A stretch of DNA of 11,601 nt from UBA1038 sp964481445 (GTDB taxonomy: Bacteria; Bacillota; Clostridia; Christensenellales; Aristaeellaceae). Below are positions 1-6,651 of the stretch, piece after piece. The notes under the pieces were generated by a model, which saw only the letters and a program-made list of their open reading frames with translations, searched no databases and was not told the origin of the DNA. The stretch is from assembly GCA_964481445.1 (NCBI GenBank), contig CAYZTQ010000063.1:1-11601 (forward strand), read 5' to 3'. Position numbers and translations under genes: made by a program. Numbering within the stretch: the stretch's first letter is position 1; each line of letters begins with the position of its first letter.

Positions 1-1121
1 TAGGAGAGATTATGATACTTCTCCTAACTGACAAAGGTGAGTTTCAAGAGTCGGCTTCCTTTGATATTACCGGTTCTCCTGAGCCAATATCAGCAAATAT
101 CGTTCTGAGCAAAACAAGCGTGAACCCGGGCGATGCAGTAACAATCAGCTGGGATATCAAGGGCGGGATTAGTCCGAGGGTAACAGCTATTGACGTTGGA
201 ACCTACATAGTCGCAGGAAGATTTGCGGATTCTGAAACTACATGGTATAGGATGCCTTATACCCTTGTTGAATCAAATGTTGGAAGTGCCTCAGTAACCA
301 TTCCTGGCGGAAAAAATTTCGCATATATTGATCTTCTTATTGAAGATCCTTCTACGGGATATGCCCAATGGCACTCCTCTTCGGCCTTTAGCGTTTCCCA
401 TTTTAATTTGACAGGATGGGTTGAGGGATGGGATTTAGAAAGTAATGATTCAGGTTGGGCCTATTTCTCCGCAGGAGTACCACAGACCGGCTGGAAACAG
501 GATCAGGGCAAGTGGTACTATTTGAAACCCAGCAATTACATCACTAACAAGGGATGGCTGCAGCAGGGCGGCGCTTGGTACTATTTCGATTGGGTCAACG
601 CGGAAATGCAGACCGGCTGGGTGGAAGCCTGGTCTGACAGCGGTGAAAGTTTGGATTGGTATTACTTTGGCTCCGATGGCGCCATGAAAACCGGCTGGCT
701 GCAGCAGGGCAGCAGTTGGTACTATCTCACATCCAGCGGCCCGATGGCTCAAGGTTGGGTCAACGTCAGCGGCGTCTGGTACTATATGAACGCAAACGGC
801 GTGATGCAGACCGGATGGGTCAAGTCCGGCAGCAGCTGGTATTACATGAAGCCAAACGGTTCCATGGCGACAGGCTGGGTGAAGGCCGGAAACAGCTGGT
901 ACTACATGAATGCCAGCGGCGTCATGCAGACAGGATGGATCAAAGCGGGCGGCGCCTGGTACTACATGAATGGTGACGGCAGCATGCGCACGGGCTGGCT
1001 GCAGCAGGGCAGCAGCTGGTATTACCTGCGGGGCGATGGCTCCATGGCGACGGGTGACTGCACGATCGACGGCGCCGTCAATGTCTTCAACGGCAGCGGC
1101 GTTTGGGTAGGGTATAAATAG
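1..1121 (+). CDS. Cell-wall-binding repeat surface protein, C-terminal part (5' end outside window)
   Basis: The frame is open to the left edge and ends in TAG at 1119-1121. An ATG at 12 has a GGAGAG stretch only 3 nt upstream, but the protein from there starts in the middle of what looks like the last strands of an Ig-like domain and has no signal peptide. The true start is therefore probably upstream. Counting from the ATG at 12, residues about 22-133 form a beta-rich, Ig-like domain (motif SVNPGDAVTISWDI). Residues 135-369 are about ten tandem repeats of the pattern GW-x(4-6)-WYY-x(8), the CW_binding_1 (choline/glucan-binding) type, ending in a degenerate unit. Such repeats hold secreted proteins on choline-containing or other wall polysaccharides. 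The catalytic or adhesive part, if any, lies outside the window, so its function is unknown. Base composition is less GC-rich than the operon that follows. Confidence 0.88.
   Translation, partial: GEIMILLLTDKGEFQESASFDITGSPEPISANIVLSKTSVNPGDAVTISWDIKGGISPRVTAIDVGTYIVAGRFADSETTWYRMPYTLVESNVGSASVTIPGGKNFAYIDLLIEDPSTGYAQWHSSSAFSVSHFNLTGWVEGWDLESNDSGWAYFSAGVPQTGWKQDQGKWYYLKPSNYITNKGWLQQGGAWYYFDWVNAEMQTGWVEAWSDSGESLDWYYFGSDGAMKTGWLQQGSSWYYLTSSGPMAQGWVNVSGVWYYMNANGVMQTGWVKSGSSWYYMKPNGSMATGWVKAGNSWYYMNASGVMQTGWIKAGGAWYYMNGDGSMRTGWLQQGSSWYYLRGDGSMATGDCTIDGAVNVFNGSGVWVGYK
414..1052 (+). repeat. Tandem repeats encoding cell-wall-binding units
   Basis: Ten in-frame units each start with Gly-Trp. The first four are irregular (20-26 codons). 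The last six, from 693 to 1052, are each exactly 20 codons (60 bases). Units starting near 552, 693 and 993 share an almost identical DNA segment coding GWLQQG-(S/G)-(S/A)-WYY, so DNA-level duplication is recent or is kept by recombination. The repeats are coding and are not a CRISPR array. Confidence 0.9.
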
Positions 1122-1236
1122 GCGGCAGGGTTCCATTGTCAGTATCGATTTTGGAAACACGGCCTTCCATGGCCCGCCTGCGCGTCAGCAACAGGAAGAA
1201 TCTGAATAACTGATTGGGAAAGAAAGGCAGAACAGC

Positions 1237-1270
1237 AAAAGAAGCCGAAGAAACCAGCGGCTTCTTTTTT
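1237..1270 (+). terminator. Intrinsic terminator after the surface-protein gene
   Basis: A perfect 11-bp stem (AAAAGAAGCCG at 1237-1247 with CGGCTTCTTTT at 1258-1268) encloses a 10-base loop and runs into a T tract ending at 1270. It lies about 115 bases after the surface-protein stop codon. The stretch 1122-1236 in between shows no gene or clear signal. Confidence 0.85.
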
Positions 1271-1311
1271 GATGGGAAGAGGGGAGGAACGGAAGGGGAC
1301 GGAGGAACCCC

Positions 1312-1349
1312 GGGGCTTCTTGAAAGAAGCCCCAGACCCAAGAACTTTA
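1312..1349 (+). repeat. GC-rich hairpin element, copy 1 of an inverted pair
   Basis: A perfect 9-bp stem (GGGGCTTCT at 1312-1320 and AGAAGCCCC at 1325-1333) with a TGAA loop is followed by AGACCC and then AAGAACTTTA (1340-1349). The same order (hairpin centred on TTCTTGAAAGAA, C-rich spacer, AAGAACTTTA) appears on the opposite strand at 1550-1499. The gap 1350-1498 between the copies holds weaker hairpins (CGGATG/CATCCG at 1360-1379, CCGCCG/CGGCGG at 1438-1456) and no convincing gene. It may be a small intergenic repeat or a pair of transcription-end structures. Confidence 0.55.
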
Positions 1350-1498
1350 ACGGCAGTATCGGATGATACTATCCATCCGGCGGGAGCAAACCGCGGCGTG
1401 AAACGGACATTTGGTGAAGCAGCTAAAAGGCTTGTACCCGCCGTAAAAACCGGCGGCACATGTGTCCTTGTTTCAGCGAGACACCCCTCATACAAAAA

Positions 1499-1550
1499 TA
1501 AAGTTCTTCAGGGGGGTTCGGGGGAGGTTCTTTCAAGAACCTCCCCCGAA
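1499..1550 (-). repeat. GC-rich hairpin element, copy 2; possible terminator of the regulator gene
   Basis: A perfect 16-base inverted repeat (TTCGGGGGAGGTTCTT at 1517-1532 with its complement at 1535-1550, about 15 paired bases with a tetraloop) lies 45 bases past the minus-strand regulator's stop codon. Read on the minus strand it is followed by a C-rich spacer and then AAGAACTTTATTTTTG, so it could end regulator transcription, although the T-rich part is not directly next to the stem. Stem core and flank match copy 1 at 1312-1349 in inverted orientation. Confidence 0.55.
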
Positions 1551-1595
1551 AAATCTCCCCGTTTTTCCCTGCTTTTCCCCGTTTTCTCTCCGTCT

Positions 1596-2753
1596 CTACT
1601 CCGTCTTCCCGCCCCGCAGCGTCGAGCCGCCGACCATCAGCCGGGCGGGGATCAGGCGGGTCTGGCGGCGCAGGTTTTTGCCCTCCAGCATGCCCATCAG
1701 CACCTCGAGGGCGTTTCTGGCGATGGCGGCCTCGTCCTGTTTGATGTGGGTGAAGCCGTATTCGCCGAGGTAGCCGTACTTGGCGTCAAAGCAGCAGATG
1801 GCCAGATCCTGCGGCACGCGGAGCCCGGCGGCCTGCGCGGCGCAGCGGGCGACGTGGGCGATGCCATACTCCGAGCCGATGACGGCGTCCACGCCGGGGT
1901 TGCTTCGCAGCCAGTCGGTGAAGAAGCGCTCCTCTTCCGCCCTGTCTTTCAGGGAATCGCCGCCCGCGGGGTCAAAGCGCGAGATGCGGGGGACGATGAC
2001 AGGCTGGCGCGCGTCCAGCCCGGCGCGGAACATGGCCTGCTCGTAGCCGAGGTAGCGCTCCTCCAGCGAGACGGCCTCCTTCATATCGGCGGTCACATAG
2101 GCGATGTGCCGGCAGCCCTCAGCGATCAGGTGCCCGGTCAGCAGATCGGCGGCGGCGCGGTTATCCGAATAGATGCCGGGCGCGGGGATGCCGTACAGGG
2201 GCCTGTCGATGACGGCGACGGGAAAGTGATCGAGCACCAGACGCAAAAGGTCGGTGTTGTAGTAGCGGCCATGGGCGGGCATAATCAGCAGCCCCTCCGG
2301 CCGCAGGGCCATCAGGCGGTGGATGGCGCCGCGCTCGTTGTTCTGGTCGCCGTAGCTGAGCTCCACACAGATCTGCAGGCCGAGGGCGCGGGCCTGCCGG
2401 TCGATCTCGTAAAACAGACTGAGGGAGTAGGATTCGCCGAGGTCTTCCATGATCAGGCCGATGCGGCGCACATCCTGCTGCCGCAGGATGAAGGAGGAGC
2501 GGCCGGGCGCCTTCTGCGCGCCCTGTGGCGCGCTTTCCTGCCGCACAAAGGTACCCAGACCCCGGCGCCTGAGCGCCAGGCTGTTTTCGGCCAGCATATT
2601 GAGGGCGCGCTTGCTGGTGATGCGGCTGACGCCGTAGCGCTCCGCCAGCTCCTGCTCGGTGGGCAGCCGGTCGCCGGGGGCGCGTTTCCCGGAGGTTATC
2701 TCCTCCGCCAGCTCCTGGTATATCCTGTCGTACAGAAAGCCCGAATCACCCAT
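1596..2753 (-). CDS. GntR/LacI chimeric transcription regulator (AraR type)
   Basis: This is a cytoplasmic DNA-binding regulator of about 385 residues. The N-terminal part (about residues 5-72) is a GntR winged helix: LPTEQELAERYGVSR in the helix-turn-helix region, then the wing GLGTFV. After a linker, residues about 97-382 match the LacI/periplasmic-binding sensor fold, ending in the typical family tail (FTHIKQDE, later LMVGGSTLR). This order is that of the AraR group, in which a sugar ligand relieves repression. Two ATGs are possible. GGAGG (2767-2763) directly touches the ATG at 2762 but sits 9 nt before the ATG at 2753, so I chose 2753; the longer form would add three residues. It is divergent from the sugar-transport operon at 3016, so it most likely controls that operon and itself. 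The ligand is unknown. Confidence 0.9.
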   Translation of the reverse strand: MGDSGFLYDRIYQELAEEITSGKRAPGDRLPTEQELAERYGVSRITSKRALNMLAENSLALRRRGLGTFVRQESAPQGAQKAPGRSSFILRQQDVRRIGLIMEDLGESYSLSLFYEIDRQARALGLQICVELSYGDQNNERGAIHRLMALRPEGLLIMPAHGRYYNTDLLRLVLDHFPVAVIDRPLYGIPAPGIYSDNRAAADLLTGHLIAEGCRHIAYVTADMKEAVSLEERYLGYEQAMFRAGLDARQPVIVPRISRFDPAGGDSLKDRAEEERFFTDWLRSNPGVDAVIGSEYGIAHVARCAAQAAGLRVPQDLAICCFDAKYGYLGEYGFTHIKQDEAAIARNALEVLMGMLEGKNLRRQTRLIPARLMVGGSTLRGGKTE

Positions 2754-2762
2754 CCGCTTCAT

Positions 2763-2767
2763 CCTCC
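2763..2767 (-). promoter_or_regulatory. Ribosome binding site that decides the regulator start
   Basis: On the minus strand this reads GGAGG. It is immediately next to the ATG at 2762, with no spacer, but 9 bases from the ATG at 2753. Normal Shine-Dalgarno spacing favours the second ATG. Confidence 0.65.
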
Positions 2768-2785
2768 GCGCCGCTTCGTTTTGAA

Positions 2786-2804
2786 AAGTATACCAAATAT
2801 ATCA
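2786..2804. promoter_or_regulatory. Putative operator O2 (degenerate), over the regulator promoter
   Basis: The minus strand reads TGATATA, five bases (TTTGG), then TATACTT. The first half matches operator O1 at 2938-2956 at 7/7 positions and the second half at 4/7. It covers the spacer end and -10 box of the regulator promoter. Assigning it to the GntR/LacI regulator is inference. Confidence 0.45.
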
Positions 2805-2815
2805 AATAGGGGCAA
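2787..2815 (-). promoter_or_regulatory. Promoter of the regulator gene
   Basis: On the minus strand, TTGCCC (2815-2810) and TATACT (2792-2787) are 17 bases apart, and TGG before the -10 box gives an extended -10. The predicted RNA start is about 25-30 bases upstream of the start codon. A degenerate copy of the putative operator overlaps the -10 box, which suggests autoregulation. This is read by eye from consensus matches. Confidence 0.55.
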
Positions 2816-2892
2816 GTATCAAACGGCAAAATGCCGGATGTTTTCTCCATGATGGCCTATGTTTGTAATATGTGGGTAAATATCGTATAAAA

Positions 2893-2907
2893 TATATCAG
2901 TATATCC
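2893..2907. promoter_or_regulatory. Possible extra operator half-sites
   Basis: TATATCA (2893-2899) and TATATCC (2901-2907) stand side by side between the two promoters, just upstream of the operon -35 box. The half-site is the same as in O1 and O2, but no good inverted partner is present. In an AT-rich spacer it could be chance. Confidence 0.25.
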
Positions 2908-2917
2908 AAAAATCATC

Positions 2918-2946
2918 TTGTCATATTCATGCGGATATGATATACA
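2918..2946 (+). promoter_or_regulatory. Promoter of the transport and hydrolase operon
   Basis: TTGTCA (2918-2923) and TATACA (2941-2946) are separated by exactly 17 bases, and TGA before the -10 box makes an extended -10. The predicted RNA start is near 2953, giving a leader of about 60 bases before the solute-binding protein gene. Confidence 0.65.
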
Positions 2947-2956
2947 TGATATATCA
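2938..2956. promoter_or_regulatory. Putative operator O1 over the operon -10 box
   Basis: This is a perfect inverted repeat, TGATATA-CATGA-TATATCA, covering the extended -10 box and likely RNA start of the operon promoter. A protein bound here should block RNA polymerase. The divergent GntR/LacI regulator is the obvious candidate. The sequence differs from the classical AraR operator, so the specificity would be new; this is inference. Confidence 0.55.
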
Positions 2957-2958
2957 AA

Positions 2959-2988
2959 GCGGGGCTGTCACAGCGACGTCTGCCCCGC
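2959..2988 (+). promoter_or_regulatory. Leader hairpin before the solute-binding protein gene
   Basis: GCGGGGC (2959-2965) pairs perfectly with GCCCCGC (2982-2988) around a 16-base loop. It lies right after the predicted RNA start and before the GGAGGA ribosome binding site at 3003. It has no T tract, so it may be a 5' stabilising stem rather than a terminator. Confidence 0.4.
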
Positions 2989-3015
2989 CGCAACAATACA
3001 ACGGAGGATAGCGAT

Positions 3016-4383
3016 ATGAAAAACCTGAAGAAGTATCTGGCCTTCGCGCTCGCGCTGGTGATGCTGCTGTCAAGCGGCCTTGTCACCGCGCTGGCCGAGG
3101 CGGGCAGCACCGTCAAGATCCTGACCGCCGTGACCGGCGGCAAGGATGAGGAAGAGATGAAGCTCTTCGCCGAGGCCTTCAGCAAGGGTACGGGCCTGGA
3201 CATCCAGATGGAAAAGCCCGCCGCCAACTACGGCGAGGTGCTGATGAACAAGCTGAACGCGGGCGAGCAGTACGACCTGATCTACGTCAGCCTGCAGCAG
3301 CTCTACGACATGAAGAATGACGAGATCATCACCGATCTGACCGACTACATCAAGGCTTCGCCCATCCTGAGCGACCCCGAGGTCATCCCCGAGAAGGAAT
3401 GGGAGCAGCTGACCATCGACGGCCGCATCTGGGGCGGCTTCAACAAGACCGAGGTGCACCGCGTGCCCGTGGTCAACAAGGCCGTGGCCGATAAGGCGGG
3501 CGTGGACCTTGCCAAGGTAGAGCCCACGCTGGACGGCTACTACGAGCTGTTCAAGCAGCTGCAGGCCGCCGGCGGCGAAGGCTTCTACGCCTACAACACC
3601 CACATCCCGGGCCTGTTCGACCTGCAGCCCTGGTTTGCCAGTGTCGACCTGCGGCTGGGCTTTGCCAAGCGCGAGGACGGCTCGCTCTACGTGCCCATCG
3701 CGACCGAGGCGGCCATCCCCGTCTGGGAGTGGCTGGCCAAGCTCTACAAGGAAGGCCTGATGGATCCCGACGCGCTGATCAACACCACCGGCGACATGCG
3801 CAACAAGATGATGGCCGGCAAGACCGGTCTGGTAGTCGACTGGGCGGCCTGGGTAGGCCTGTACAACACCCGCGCCCCCGAAAACTTCCCGAACATCATT
3901 GAAGCCTTCCCGCTGGGCGGCACCAAGAACAGCCAGGGCGAATACTCGCTGATGCGCGGCGACCCCTCCATCTGGGCGGTGCCCGTCAACGCGGCCAACC
4001 TGCAGGGCGCCATCAAGGCCCTGGAATACATGGCCACGCAGGAGGGCGGCGTGCTGCTGTCCATCGGCATTGAGGGCCACGACTGGGTGATGAAGGACGG
4101 CAAGGCCGTGCTGACCGAGATCGGCGCCACCCACGGCATGGATCACGGCGCGCCCGTGCCCGCCAGCCGCAAGTTCGTCAACCCCATCGGCTGGAGCGCC
4201 CCCCACATCGAGGAGGCCATGGCCTACCTGCCCTACGCCTCGCTGGAGCTGAGCAACGCCATGACCGGCACCTACAAGGAGATCGTGGCCAAGTACGCCA
4301 CCGAGATCATCACCGGCGTGAAGACCGCCCAGGAGGGCGTGGCCGCGATGGATGAGGAACTGAAGGCCCGCGGCGTCATCTAA
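3016..4383 (+). CDS. ABC sugar transporter, extracellular solute-binding protein (family 1)
   Basis: This is a 455-residue binding protein that should capture a sugar or oligosaccharide outside the membrane and deliver it to the two permeases downstream. The start has GGAGGA at 3003-3008 with good spacing. Residues 1-27 are a classic signal peptide (MKNLKKY, hydrophobic core, ALA before E28), cleaved by signal peptidase I. The mature part has the family-1 layout: an initial beta strand (TVKILTAVTGG), an early lobe with NKLNAGEQYDLIYV, and a later segment with SLMRGDPSIWAVPVNA. There is no lipobox and no cysteine anywhere in the protein, so it is not a lipoprotein, which is unusual for a Gram-positive binding protein. 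It is first in the operon, under the regulated promoter at 2918-2946. The substrate cannot be read from the sequence. Confidence 0.9.
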   Translation: MKNLKKYLAFALALVMLLSSGLVTALAEAGSTVKILTAVTGGKDEEEMKLFAEAFSKGTGLDIQMEKPAANYGEVLMNKLNAGEQYDLIYVSLQQLYDMKNDEIITDLTDYIKASPILSDPEVIPEKEWEQLTIDGRIWGGFNKTEVHRVPVVNKAVADKAGVDLAKVEPTLDGYYELFKQLQAAGGEGFYAYNTHIPGLFDLQPWFASVDLRLGFAKREDGSLYVPIATEAAIPVWEWLAKLYKEGLMDPDALINTTGDMRNKMMAGKTGLVVDWAAWVGLYNTRAPENFPNIIEAFPLGGTKNSQGEYSLMRGDPSIWAVPVNAANLQGAIKALEYMATQEGGVLLSIGIEGHDWVMKDGKAVLTEIGATHGMDHGAPVPASRKFVNPIGWSAPHIEEAMAYLPYASLELSNAMTGTYKEIVAKYATEIITGVKTAQEGVAAMDEELKARGVI

Positions 4384-4388
4384 TAAAT

Positions 4389-4417
4389 CCCGTTGAAAAA
4401 CTGTGTTTTTCAACGGG
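4389..4417 (+). promoter_or_regulatory. Intra-operon hairpin after the binding-protein gene
   Basis: CCCGTTGAAAAA pairs perfectly with TTTTTCAACGGG around a 5-base loop, starting 5 bases after the stop codon. No T tract follows, so it is more likely a 3' RNA-stabilising or attenuating stem than a full terminator. Confidence 0.6.
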
Positions 4418-4423
4418 AGGGGA

Positions 4424-4470
4424 ACCGGCCATCCGCCTTTTCGCTACGCTCTCCGGGCGGCGGATGGCAA
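4424..4470 (+). repeat. 47-base intergenic repeat, copy 1
   Basis: This segment is identical over 47 bases to 6605-6651. It can fold with GCCATCCGCC (4429-4438) pairing to GGCGGATGGC (4460-4469). In both copies it lies 6-7 bases after a 12-bp hairpin and is followed by a CCTTGC/GCAAGG hairpin. Confidence 0.85.
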
Positions 4471-4741
4471 GGAAACCCTTGCTGCGCAAGGCTTACGGCC
4501 TCGCCGCACATGTCGCCGAGGCCGATTGATAGCAGGAGGGCTGCGGCCCTCCTGCACCACCCCTGGGGTTTGTCAACGGGTTGAGGAGGGTTTTCGCCCT
4601 CCAGCACCACCTATAAGTTTTGTTTATCTTCTTGCGCCGGTCCGCCTATCGGCGGACTGGCCTGCTTTCAAAAGTCCGAACCCCTTGTGCAAAACCTTCC
4701 GTCCCGCGAGATGCGGCGGGCATCCCGAAAGGAGTGATCTG

Positions 4742-5668
4742 ATGAGCGCGTCAGCCCAGGGGCAGGCCCTTCGGCGCCGCCGCAGCCTGAGAAGGAAGCT
4801 GTGGCAGTACAGGGCTATCTACCTGATGGTCATCCCCGTGTTCATCTACTTTGCCGTCTTCACCTTCTACCCCTTGATCCTCGGTTTTGTGCAGAGCTTT
4901 CAGAAGGTCAGGCTGATCGGCGCGCCCAAGTTTGTGGGGCTTGATAACTACGCGGCCACGCTGAGCGACCCCGTTTTTTTATCCTCGCTGCGCAACTCGC
5001 TGGTGGTGGGCACTACAAGCCTTCTGATCAACCTTGCGGCAGCGCTGGCGCTGACCGTCTCGGTCAACGAGGTGCAGAGCCCCTTCATCAAGTCGGGCAT
5101 CCAGACGGTCACCTTTCTGCCCTACCTGTTCTCGTGGACGGTCGTGGGCGGCATGTGGCTGCAGATCCTCGCCCACGACGGCATGGTCAACGGCATGCTG
5201 GCGGCCCTTGGGCTGGAGCGTCTGCCCTTTTTCACCTCACCCTACTGGGGCCGCCCCGTCATCCTCTTTACCAACGCGTGGAAGCAGGCGGGCTACTTCA
5301 CGGTGCTGCTGCTGGCCAGCGTGGTCAGCATCGACCCCAGCGTGTTTGAGGCGGCGCGCATCGACGGCGCGAGCCGCATGAAGCAGATCCGCTACATCAT
5401 CATCCCGCAGGTCTGGCCCACCATCAAGACCCTGCTGGTGCTGGGGGCGACGGGCGTGCTGCGCAACTTTGACCAGGTGCTCATCATGAACCGCCCCGCC
5501 ACCAAGGACGGCATCCGCACGCTGCTGCTCTATATCTACGAGGAGGGCATCACCAAAATGCGCATCGGCACCGCCACCTCGGCGGCCACCGTGGTGCTTT
5601 TGATCACCTTCATCATCACCTTTACCACCAGGCGCCTGGCCAGATATGACCAGGACGCCAGCTACTGA
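4742..5668 (+). CDS. ABC sugar transporter permease 1 (CUT1, LplB-like)
   Basis: This 308-residue inner-membrane permease forms the channel together with the next gene's product. The ATG at 4742 has AAAGGAG 7-8 bases upstream; the frame is open further upstream, but only through the hairpin element. After a basic N-terminus, hydrophobic segments lie near residues 24-50, 83-107, 118-146, 163-190, 228-245 and 267-294, as expected for six helices. The cytoplasmic EAA loop that contacts the ATPase is intact: EAARIDGA at 203-210 and IPQVWP at 221-226. Its likeness is to LplB-type permeases of the CUT1 family, which carry oligosaccharides or glycosides. No ATPase gene is in the window, as is usual for this group, which borrows a shared MsmX/MsmK-type ATPase. 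Confidence 0.9.
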   Translation: MSASAQGQALRRRRSLRRKLWQYRAIYLMVIPVFIYFAVFTFYPLILGFVQSFQKVRLIGAPKFVGLDNYAATLSDPVFLSSLRNSLVVGTTSLLINLAAALALTVSVNEVQSPFIKSGIQTVTFLPYLFSWTVVGGMWLQILAHDGMVNGMLAALGLERLPFFTSPYWGRPVILFTNAWKQAGYFTVLLLASVVSIDPSVFEAARIDGASRMKQIRYIIIPQVWPTIKTLLVLGATGVLRNFDQVLIMNRPATKDGIRTLLLYIYEEGITKMRIGTATSAATVVLLITFIITFTTRRLARYDQDASY

Positions 5669-5682
5669 GGGGAGGGAAAAGC

Positions 5683-6570
5683 ATGACAAGCCACCCCCGC
5701 GAAAGGCTGCTAAGCGCCCACCAGAACCTGATGACGCGGCCGCAGCGGGCCGTGAACGCCCTGCTGCTCACGCTCACCTTCCTCATCATGGTGCTGCCGA
5801 TGGTCAACGTGCTGTCGATCTCGCTGTCGGGCAACGCGGCCTCCCAGGTATCCAACATCGCGCTCTGGCCGCGTGATTTTTCCACCGAGGGGTATCATTT
5901 TATCTGGAACGCGCAGAGCCTCAGCCGCGCCTTCTACAACTCCTCCCTCGTCACGCTGGTGGGCACCTTTTTCACCGTGCTGCTGTCGGCCATGGCGGGC
6001 TATGTGCTGATCCAGCGCGATTTGCCCTTCCGCCGCTTCATCGCCTCGGGCATCCTGCTGACGATGATGATCCCGGGCGACCTGACGCTGGTCTCGATCT
6101 TCTCGCTCAACAAGGCGCTGGGCCTGATCAACAGCTATCAGGGCCTGATCATCAACGGGCTGGTCTCCAGCTTTTCCATCATGCTGATGCGCAACTACTT
6201 TCTCTCGGTGCCGGAATCTCTGGCCGAGTCCGGCCGCATCGACAGCGCGACCGAGCTGCGCATCTTCTTCGCCATCTACATCCCGCTGGCGCTGCCGGGG
6301 CTGGCCGCCATCACCTTCCTTGAGTTTATCGGCAAGTGGAACAGCTTTATGGTGCCGCTGATCATCACCACCAAGCCGGAGCTGTTCACCCTGCCCATCG
6401 TGCTGCGGCAGCTGACCCAGCCGACCGACAGTACCTCCGGCACCATGCACATCTATGAGAACGCGCGCATGGCCGCCATCGTCATCACCGTCATCCCCCT
6501 GATCGCGCTGTACACGCTGGCCCAGCGTTTTCTGATCGGCGGGCTGACGCTCGGCGCGGCAAAAGGATAG
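5683..6570 (+). CDS. ABC sugar transporter permease 2 (CUT1, YtcP/YcjP-like)
   Basis: This 295-residue partner permease starts 14 bases after the stop of permease 1, with a GGGGAGGG ribosome binding site between them, so translation is probably coupled. Hydrophobic stretches are seen near residues 25-48, 84-110, 119-142, 150-170, 196-215 and 262-285. The EAA loop is recognisable at 181-205 (AESGRIDSAT, then IPLALP), but the usual DGA reads DSA, a small departure from consensus. Together with permease 1 and the upstream binding protein it forms a complete importer apart from the ATPase. The substrate is unknown. Confidence 0.9.
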   Translation: MTSHPRERLLSAHQNLMTRPQRAVNALLLTLTFLIMVLPMVNVLSISLSGNAASQVSNIALWPRDFSTEGYHFIWNAQSLSRAFYNSSLVTLVGTFFTVLLSAMAGYVLIQRDLPFRRFIASGILLTMMIPGDLTLVSIFSLNKALGLINSYQGLIINGLVSSFSIMLMRNYFLSVPESLAESGRIDSATELRIFFAIYIPLALPGLAAITFLEFIGKWNSFMVPLIITTKPELFTLPIVLRQLTQPTDSTSGTMHIYENARMAAIVITVIPLIALYTLAQRFLIGGLTLGAAKG

Positions 6571-6597
6571 CCGTCAAAGAACCAAGTTCTTTGACGG
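6571..6597 (+). promoter_or_regulatory. Intra-operon hairpin after the permease genes
   Basis: CCGTCAAAGAAC pairs perfectly with GTTCTTTGACGG around a CAA loop, starting at the first base after the stop codon. No T tract follows. It corresponds in position to the hairpin at 4389-4417 but has a different sequence, so the pairing is kept rather than the bases. Confidence 0.6.
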
Positions 6598-6604
6598 GAG
6601 AGGC

Positions 6605-6651
6605 ACCGGCCATCCGCCTTTTCGCTACGCTCTCCGGGCGGCGGATGGCAA
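6605..6651 (+). repeat. 47-base intergenic repeat, copy 2
   Basis: Identical to 4424-4470 over all 47 bases. It folds by GCCATCCGCC pairing with GGCGGATGGC and is followed by an AGCCTTGC/GCAAGGCT hairpin. Confidence 0.85.

Larger units (their letters stand above)
4384..4741 (+). other. Long non-coding gap inside the operon, multi-hairpin element A
   Basis: This 358-base gap between binding protein and first permease is packed with hairpins: 4389-4417 (12-bp stem), 4429-4469 (GCCATCCGCC with its complement), 4477-4491, 4496-4524, 4532-4555 (GCAGGAGGGC with its complement, TGCG loop), 4585-4602, 4640-4657 and 4703-4720. One frame stays open through it into the permease gene, but the content is hairpin DNA and looks non-coding. 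The first half matches the gap at 6571-6887. It may end or slow transcription after the binding protein, so that more binding protein than permease is made. Confidence 0.7.

Noticed and set aside
12..14. ATG at 12 as the true start of the surface protein
   Set aside because: Although GGAGAG precedes it, the spacing is only 3 bases, no signal peptide follows and the protein begins inside an Ig-like domain. The frame is open to the edge.
414..1052. Regular repeats as a CRISPR array
   Set aside because: The repeats are in-frame coding units with no unique spacers between conserved palindromic repeats.
450..1160. A minus-strand frame across the wall-binding repeats
   Set aside because: Its periodic product simply reflects the tandem repeats of the real gene on the other strand.
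1269..2852. A 527-codon plus-strand frame antisense to the regulator
   Set aside because: It runs through hairpin DNA and the complement of a clear GntR/LacI gene, and it has no domain.
3070..4413. A 447-codon minus-strand frame antisense to the binding protein
   Set aside because: The composition is biased (His/Gly/Val/Gln-rich) with no domain, while the plus strand encodes a clear solute-binding protein with signal peptide and ribosome binding site.
4403..4741. N-terminal extension of permease 1 by 113 codons
   Set aside because: It consists of translated hairpin repeats, is unrelated to permeases and would come before a good ribosome binding site and start at 4742.
4389..6597. The two 12-bp intra-operon hairpins as full intrinsic terminators
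   Set aside because: Neither is followed by a T tract, and the downstream genes have no clear promoter of their own, so transcription probably continues through them.
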